This document shows, piece after piece, positions 33,254-38,399 of a stretch of 38,399 nt of DNA (position 1 is its first letter; every line of letters starts with the position of its first letter). Origin of the DNA: Crocinitomicaceae bacterium (lineage in GTDB: Bacteria; Bacteroidota; Bacteroidia; Flavobacteriales_D; Crocinitomicaceae); contig JALQYQ010000015.1 in NCBI GenBank assembly GCA_023262855.1, forward strand, positions 1 through 38,399, given 5' to 3'. Position numbers and translations under genes: made by a program. The notes below the pieces were generated by a model. It saw nothing but the letters and a program-made list of their open reading frames with translations. It was not told the DNA's origin and made no database searches.

Positions 33254-35296
33254 ATGAAACACTATTATTTCTTATTTCTAGCGATAACAACGTCTTTTTT
33301 CGCATTCTCCCAAGAAGAAGATGAATCTTGTTTACCACCATCAAAAAAAGCATTAAAATATATTGAAGCAGGAACGAATGCAGTTGATGCAAAAACTGCT
33401 GTGGATAATTTTAATTCAGCTATTTCAGAAGCACCTGATAATGCAATGGTTTACTACGAATATGGAATGTATGCGTATGAAGCAGGTTTGAAATATTACG
33501 AAAAACAACCGAATCCAGCGATGGGTGACAAAAGTTTTGCAAAAGCAGAAGAAATGTTTCAAAAGGCCTTGGAATTTTGTTCGGATTATCATGCAAACTG
33601 TTCCTATTATTTAGGAGTTATCAATTATACACAACAAGATCAAGAGACTGCGATCAAGTGGTTTAAACAATTTAAAGCCTTCAAAAACAACGACAATTCA
33701 CGTTTCCCAGAAGATTATGCGAAAAAATTGAAAGATGTAAACGAAGTGTTGAGTGGATTAGAAGCAGAACAAGAAATACTTTCTACTTCGGTTCCATTTG
33801 ATCCTACAATGGTGAAAAATGTGAGTTCTACGAAAGACGAATATTTCCCAATGATTTCGCCAGATAATGAATTAATTTTCTATACACGAAAAGTGGATCG
33901 TGCGAATTTGGGTGATTTAATGTCAAGAGTAGTGGAGGAATTCACATTCTCTCAGCGTGCAAGTGTAATGGATTTATTCAACATGGGTGATCCTTTAAAA
34001 GCGCCTTTCAACGATGGAACTTTTACGAATTATGGTTCAGCTACGCTTTCAGTAGATAACAAAGAAATGATTATTTGTGCGTGTAAAACGGAACAAATCT
34101 ATGGTAAAGATTACCAAAATTGCGATTTGTATACAACAACTTACGAGCGTTCAGGCGAAGGTGGAAACGATTTTAAATGGACGCCTCTGAAAAACATGGG
34201 ACCAAAAATTAATACGCCAGATGGATGGGAGGCGCAACCTTCACTTTCTGCAGATGGAAACACGCTATTCTACACAGTAGCTCGTCCAACTTCCCGAGAT
34301 AATGATATTTACATCGCTAAACGTCAACCAGACGGAACTTGGGGAGAAGTGAGACCATTTGATGAAATTAATACCGATGGAAAAGATAAAAGTCCGTTCT
34401 TGCACCAAGATAGTGAAACCTTGTATTTTGTTTCAACGTGCACGGATAAACGCAAAGGAGTTGGAGGTTTAGATATTTTCTATATCCGTGAAGAAAATGG
34501 AAAATGGTCAGAACCAAAAAACATTGGTTATCCAATCAATTCGAAGGAGGATGAATTAGGTTTGTTTGTTTCTACTGATGGTCATTTAGCGTATTATTCA
34601 TCGAGAGTTGGAGGAAACTGGAATATCTATTCGTTTGAATTGTACGAAGAAGCTCGCCCGAAATCAGTAGCGATTTTAAAAGGTGAATTAACAGATGAAA
34701 ATGGCGCTCCAGTTAAAGATGCAACAATTGAAATTGCGTATGCCGGTTCAGATGAAGTGACACAAGTTAAAGTGAACGGTGACGATGGTAAATATGCGGC
34801 TGTTGTTAAAACAGACACAAAGCAAGATGTGATGGTAACGGTGAAGAAAGAAGGTCACGCTTTTGATTCGAAGCTAATTACGAAAGAGGAAATTAAGCCG
34901 GAGGAAGTGTCAATTCGTAACAATGATTTGACAGTTAAAGAATTAAAAGTTGGTGAAGCATACACGATTAACGACATTTTATATGCAACAAGTTCATATG
35001 CTTTGAACGATAAATCAAAATTCATTTTGAAAGGTTTTGCTCGTTTCCTAAAAGAAAACCCAACGATTTCTGTTACAATTCAAGGACATACGGATGACGT
35101 TGGTGATGATGGAAAAAACATGAGTTTATCTGAAAATCGTGCAAAAGGAGTGAAGGATTATCTGGTTTCTTTAGGAATTGATCCAAAACGTCTATCAGCC
35201 AAAGGTTATGGTGAGACAATGCCAAAAGTTGATAACGATTCAGAGGAAAATAGAGCAATCAACCGTCGCACAGATTTCGTGATTGAGAAGTTATAA
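33254..35296 (+). CDS. PorE-like multidomain OmpA-family protein (putative T9SS component)
   Basis: A 680-residue exported protein with a signal peptide (MKHYYFLFLAITTSFFAFSQ). Domains in order: TPR-like helices (about 30-180), PD40/WD40-like beta-propeller repeats (about 185-455, with SPDNELIFYTRK, SLSADGNTLFYTVA, ETLYFVSTCTDK and GHLAYYSSR), a carboxypeptidase-regulatory-like domain (about 475-560) and an OmpA C-terminal peptidoglycan-binding domain (about 575-680: IQGHTDDVGDDG, LSENRAKGVKDYL, GYGETMPKVDND, NRRTDFVI). This order is that described for Porphyromonas PorE (PG1058), which links T9SS to peptidoglycan. Paralogues of this architecture are frequent in the phylum, so identity as PorE itself is inferred. 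The start was chosen for the signal peptide; an ATG at 33143 would bury it. Confidence 0.8.
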   Translation: MKHYYFLFLAITTSFFAFSQEEDESCLPPSKKALKYIEAGTNAVDAKTAVDNFNSAISEAPDNAMVYYEYGMYAYEAGLKYYEKQPNPAMGDKSFAKAEEMFQKALEFCSDYHANCSYYLGVINYTQQDQETAIKWFKQFKAFKNNDNSRFPEDYAKKLKDVNEVLSGLEAEQEILSTSVPFDPTMVKNVSSTKDEYFPMISPDNELIFYTRKVDRANLGDLMSRVVEEFTFSQRASVMDLFNMGDPLKAPFNDGTFTNYGSATLSVDNKEMIICACKTEQIYGKDYQNCDLYTTTYERSGEGGNDFKWTPLKNMGPKINTPDGWEAQPSLSADGNTLFYTVARPTSRDNDIYIAKRQPDGTWGEVRPFDEINTDGKDKSPFLHQDSETLYFVSTCTDKRKGVGGLDIFYIREENGKWSEPKNIGYPINSKEDELGLFVSTDGHLAYYSSRVGGNWNIYSFELYEEARPKSVAILKGELTDENGAPVKDATIEIAYAGSDEVTQVKVNGDDGKYAAVVKTDTKQDVMVTVKKEGHAFDSKLITKEEIKPEEVSIRNNDLTVKELKVGEAYTINDILYATSSYALNDKSKFILKGFARFLKENPTISVTIQGHTDDVGDDGKNMSLSENRAKGVKDYLVSLGIDPKRLSAKGYGETMPKVDNDSEENRAINRRTDFVIEKL

Positions 35297-35301
35297 TCGT
35301 A

Positions 35302-35341
35302 CAATTCAATGATTCAACGATTTGAAAATTTGAAGAATTAG
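35302..35341. repeat. Phased octamer units running into a stop codon
   Basis: CAATTCAA, TGATTCAA, CGATTTGA, AAATTTGA, AGAATTAG in perfect 8-nt phase. The last unit includes the stop codon of the minus-strand MORN-repeat gene (35338-35340). Confidence 0.65.
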
Positions 35342-37206
35342 TTGATTTTAACTGTTTTTCGTTTCGCTTTGCCGTTTGGTTTGTAAGTGTAGTAATACCA
35401 TTTACCAATTGCTTGGAATTGCTTTGCTGCGTTTGAATTCAAATTGCGTTTGATCGAACCTTCATTACAAAGTCGTCCGTTGGAGTCGTAATTTTTTTCA
35501 TGACCAATTTCTTGTCCTAAGGAAAATTGTACAACACTTTTCTTGTTTGAATTGCTATGATAAAACGTGTATTCGCCGACAAGTTGACCGTTTTGATAGG
35601 TTCCGTTTTCAAGAACGACATTTTGACTATCTGTTAATCGGTACAAGCCATTTAGAACGCCATTCGAATAGGTTGCTAGTTCTGTTTGACCATTTTTGAT
35701 TGTCCACAAACCATCTTTTTGTCCATTTGAATAATTTCCTGTAGTCACTGGTGTCGGTGGTGATGATTCATCGTAAAGTAAATATCTACCGTTCAGAATT
35801 CCTTTCGAATACGTAATAACGTCTGAAATCACATTTCCTTTGAAGTTCAACCATTGACCATCGCGAACTAAGGAATTCGAAAGAGAGTCGTATACAAAAA
35901 GATTACGTTGCAAAACCAATGAAACGGTTTGATTTGGGATGTTCTTATTGTTATAAATATAATCTAAGCGCAAGGTGTCGCTTTTGTAAATTACCCAAAG
36001 TTTAATTGGATCTTGATTATACGAATTTGGATCATTCGGTGCTTCGAAGACATACGTAGTATCTTGCTTTGTGAAATGACCGCTGCCAAAGAAAATCTCA
36101 TGGTAATACCAATAATCATCCGTTTTTTCACGCTTTTGATTCCATTTTTGTTGATGGTATTTCAACCCTGCAAGAAGTAATTCTGAAGTGTCACCATTTG
36201 AATAGAAACTAATCAAGGAATCAAATTGCCCATTTGTAAAGTGCTTCTTTCGAACAAGAATTGATTTGTTGTACTCATAAGAAGCTTGAATAAGGCCGTT
36301 TTGGTAGTCTGCGGTTAATTTATATCCAGTTAAATCATCATATGATTCAAGTGTTGTTCCTACGGGTGAATTGTTTTTGTAATGACGCTCGGAGGTGATA
36401 ATTCCACGTTCATTTTTTGTGTAATCAACGATACGATTTCCGCTTGAATCGCTTAATGCGTATGTGCTAATTCCACCTGTTTCATGAAACGTTGTATTTT
36501 CCAGAATTCGTTCATTTAAATAGCGTATGTGTTCATATAACTGCTTATTTTCAAAATAATATTTCCGATCAACGATGGTTCCATGGTCATACTCTTCTTG
36601 TAAATTCAAGTAACCCTTCAGGAATTCTTGTCGTGTACCATGTTCGATGCCATGTAAATAATGTGTGATAATTTTTTTCTCTTCTTGTTCATCGAACGAC
36701 CAATTAATACCATGTAATTCACCTTTTCCGTCGTAGTTTACCCAAGAAAGTAGTTTACCTTTTGAATTAAAAGATTTGTTAGAAATGACCTTTCCTTGGA
36801 GGTAATAATCTTCTTGTGTTTTTATACCTTTCTCATTAAAATATTCTGATTTCCCATGTTGAATTCCATTTTTACAGGCTATTCTACTTGAGAGTTTTCC
36901 ATTTGGATGGCGTGTTTCACCGCAGGTTGGTCCTATAATATAATATCCAGTTATAGGTAAATTTGGATATGGCCATTCGTAAGGTGGGTAGCCAATTGGT
37001 GGATAAATAATAGGAGGATAGATGATTGGCGGGTCAGTAATGGGATAAATAATTGCTCTTGCATCAATCTGAGGAGGAGGAATTAAGTACAAACGAATTG
37101 TATCTTGAACACCCGTTTCTAGATTTGAGTTCGCAGATTGGGCAACATGACACCAGCTACCAATTGAAAGAAAAAAAAATACGAATAATAGTAAGTAGCG
37201 ATTCAC
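35338..37206 (-). CDS. Exported MORN/YwqK-type repeat protein
   Basis: A 622-residue protein with a signal peptide (MNRYLLLFVFFFLSIGSWCHVAQS). Residues about 43-95 are unusually rich in Pro, Ile and Tyr (repeated PPIIYPP). The rest is made of MORN-variant repeats of the YwqK kind: HPNGKLSSRIACKNGIQHGKSEYFN, YSKGILNGRYLLYDE, YSNGQKDGLWTIKNG, YSNGVLNGLYRL and YQNGQLVGEYTFY. These are common in Bacteroidota exported proteins; their role is unknown, despite the label antitoxin often attached to YwqK. The start is GTG (37204-37206), the only codon that yields a complete signal peptide; an AUG-UGA start-stop pair overlaps it in another frame. 51 nt downstream of the GH25 gene. Confidence 0.8.
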   Translation of the reverse strand: MNRYLLLFVFFFLSIGSWCHVAQSANSNLETGVQDTIRLYLIPPPQIDARAIIYPITDPPIIYPPIIYPPIGYPPYEWPYPNLPITGYYIIGPTCGETRHPNGKLSSRIACKNGIQHGKSEYFNEKGIKTQEDYYLQGKVISNKSFNSKGKLLSWVNYDGKGELHGINWSFDEQEEKKIITHYLHGIEHGTRQEFLKGYLNLQEEYDHGTIVDRKYYFENKQLYEHIRYLNERILENTTFHETGGISTYALSDSSGNRIVDYTKNERGIITSERHYKNNSPVGTTLESYDDLTGYKLTADYQNGLIQASYEYNKSILVRKKHFTNGQFDSLISFYSNGDTSELLLAGLKYHQQKWNQKREKTDDYWYYHEIFFGSGHFTKQDTTYVFEAPNDPNSYNQDPIKLWVIYKSDTLRLDYIYNNKNIPNQTVSLVLQRNLFVYDSLSNSLVRDGQWLNFKGNVISDVITYSKGILNGRYLLYDESSPPTPVTTGNYSNGQKDGLWTIKNGQTELATYSNGVLNGLYRLTDSQNVVLENGTYQNGQLVGEYTFYHSNSNKKSVVQFSLGQEIGHEKNYDSNGRLCNEGSIKRNLNSNAAKQFQAIGKWYYYTYKPNGKAKRKTVKIN

Positions 37207-37257
37207 ATTTTCTAAACGTCAAATCAGATTAAACGTTGCTTTGCTTTTAAAATGTTC

Positions 37258-38022
37258 TTACTTGTAAGAGATTTTTGAAACATTAAAATCTACTTTTTCG
37301 TCGATTCCAGGTAATTCTCCTGTTTCGGAATATTGCCAATGTAAGATACGACTATCATCTATGAAATCTGGTTTTCGACTGTAAGCGGCAATCCAGAATT
37401 TATAGTCTTTGAAGTCATTGATAAATTTTGTTTCGAAGTAATTTAAGGAACAATAAATAATTGGACGCATGCCTGTTTCATTTTCAACAACTGTCATCCA
37501 AATTTTCATTTTAGCAATAAGATCTGCATCTGAAAATCCTTCTGTTTCAACATCTAAAACAGGTGGTAAATCCAGGTCTTCTTTTTTCCAATACTTTAAA
37601 AAATGCTGTGCTTGTGGACGTGGTTCTGATTTCGGATTAAAAAAATGATAAGCACCATGCGGAATTCCAAGTTTACTCAATACGGTTCTGTTACGTTTCC
37701 ATTGCGTGTCGTAGTGATCAGAACCTTCTGTTGCTTTGCAGTACACAAATTGAATAATCGTGTCGTAATGTTCTGTTACCATTAATTTTTCCCAATCAAT
37801 TTCTCCTTGGTGGTGAGAAACATCAATTCCAAACGAGGGGAATCCAGCTGGTATTGATTCAATGACTGTTTTACGCTGCAATGAATTTTCATCCTGCAAG
37901 TAATAATAGAGTAGGGCTAAGACCAAGCCAATCAACAAAAGACTGATGACAACCAATTTCGATTGCTTTCCCGATTTCTTCGTTCGTTTCGTCTTTACTG
38001 ATGCTCTTTTTTTCTTCGCCAT
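37258..38022 (-). CDS. Membrane-anchored GH25 lysozyme-like muramidase
   Basis: A 254-residue protein. A very basic N-terminus (11 Lys/Arg in the first 20) and one transmembrane helix (about 22-42) make it a type II membrane protein facing the periplasm. The GH25 domain (about 64-254) shows GIDVSHHQGEIDW (Asp67), FVYCKATEGSDHYD (Glu99), HGAYHFFNP, LPPVLDVET (Asp157, Glu159), RPIIYCSLNYFE and LHWQYSETGELPGIDEKVDFNVS. These are the active-site acid positions of GH25, which cleaves the MurNAc-GlcNAc bond of peptidoglycan. It follows the rplS terminator and probably starts a transcript continuing into the MORN gene. Confidence 0.92.
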   Translation of the reverse strand: MAKKKRASVKTKRTKKSGKQSKLVVISLLLIGLVLALLYYYLQDENSLQRKTVIESIPAGFPSFGIDVSHHQGEIDWEKLMVTEHYDTIIQFVYCKATEGSDHYDTQWKRNRTVLSKLGIPHGAYHFFNPKSEPRPQAQHFLKYWKKEDLDLPPVLDVETEGFSDADLIAKMKIWMTVVENETGMRPIIYCSLNYFETKFINDFKDYKFWIAAYSRKPDFIDDSRILHWQYSETGELPGIDEKVDFNVSKISYK

Positions 38023-38031
38023 TGTCTTAAA

Positions 38032-38062
38032 TAAAAAAAGGCCTTCCCGTTAGAGAAAGCCT
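38032..38062 (-). terminator. Intrinsic terminator after rplS
   Basis: On the minus strand, AGGCTTTCT pairs with GGAAGGCCT (two wobbles) around a short loop, followed by seven T. Confidence 0.8.
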
Positions 38063-38084
38063 AGTATCGAATAATTCGAATATC

Positions 38085-38399
38085 TTAGTTTGTGAATCTT
38101 CTTTTTTCTTTGATACGAGCTGCTTTACCAGTCAAACCACGGAAGTAGAAAATACGAGCACGACGTACACGTCCTTTTTTGTTCACAACGATTTCGTCTA
38201 AGAATGGAGAAGAAATTGGGAAGATACGCTCAACTCCAATATTTCCTGACATTTTACGAACTGTATTGTTATCATCTTTAAAAGTAAGCTGTTTGTAGCT
38301 GCCATTCAAATCTAAAAAGGCTTCTGTTTGATCGTCATTCCATACATAATCAGCAAAAATCCATCCATCAACTTTGCGAATCATAATACGCGTTTCAAT
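38085..38399 (-). pseudogene. rplS: Hybrid frame: C-terminal half of ribosomal protein L19 joined to foreign sequence
   Basis: The C-terminal 59 residues (codons from about 38264 down to 38085: [50 protein letters not shown]) are clearly L19, a 50S protein at the subunit interface. The conserved N-terminal half of L19 (the region with GDTITV and FFKGVVIQ) is missing. In its place, in the same open frame through to the window edge, is unrelated sequence ([40 protein letters not shown]). From memory this resembles a conserved stretch of SO_2930/TIGR03806-type exported haem proteins. An ATG at 38384 is available but is unlikely to be a real start. The best reading is an assembly chimera at a contig end; a genuine rearrangement is less likely because L19 is normally needed for growth. 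Confidence 0.75.

Noticed and set aside
35338..37206. Toxin-antitoxin component because of YwqK similarity
   Set aside because: It has a signal peptide and no toxin partner; the antitoxin label is not supported by the sequence.

Overview
This window looks like chromosomal DNA from a member of the Bacteroidota, most likely a Flavobacteriales organism of the Fluviicola/Crocinitomicaceae type. The evidence is AT-rich DNA with dense short operons, recurring TAnnTTTG (-7) promoter boxes in place of sigma70 boxes, almost no Shine-Dalgarno sequences, type IX secretion (T9SS) C-terminal sorting domains on two secreted proteins, a PorQ homologue, a PorE-like multidomain OmpA protein, a CarboxypepD-TonB receptor and an alternative GlmU. 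The genus is inferred from general character only.

Layout. 1-2197: 3' part of a giant adhesin-like gene made of PKD-like repeats, ending in a T9SS sorting domain. 2320-3360: ACMSD-type decarboxylase. 3504-6937: hisS, hutH and a small membrane protein, probably one transcript. 7143-8765: ABC-F ATPase. 8892-10601: M61 PDZ aminopeptidase. 10745-13965 (minus): TonB-dependent receptor and mazG. 14031-15850: PagL-like deacylase overlapping a GIN-domain lipoprotein. 15847-19825 (minus): ACT-domain protein, cmk, a beta-barrel protein, porQ and a phosphoesterase. 19982-21222: meaB and a small S4 protein. 21291-21812 (minus): conserved membrane-anchored protein. 21930-24595: sodium/solute symporter and alternative GlmU. 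24772-29761: Lon, a TauE/SafE permease and a T9SS-secreted choice-of-anchor-L protein. 29827-33090 (minus): sortilin/BNR propeller protein. 33254-35296: PorE-like protein. 35338-38399 (minus): MORN-repeat protein, GH25 lysozyme, and a hybrid reading frame ending in ribosomal protein L19.

How the genes relate. Most are housekeeping or cell-envelope functions. The clearest theme is the outer membrane and T9SS: PorQ and a PorE-like protein are machinery, the proteins at 1-2197 and 28127-29761 are cargo, and PagL, the TonB receptor, the barrel protein and the GIN lipoprotein are envelope proteins. No prophage, insertion sequence, CRISPR array, rRNA or tRNA was seen. No spacer exceeds 300 bases.

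The least explained structure is in the spacers. At least six intergenic regions consist of short units kept in strict phase (7, 8 or 13 nt), several with two arms in opposite orientation and several running directly into a stop codon. The right end of the window (38085-38399) joins the C-terminal half of L19 to unrelated sequence, which points to an assembly chimera or a rearranged gene. The left end lies inside near-identical repeats, so both ends look like contig edges.
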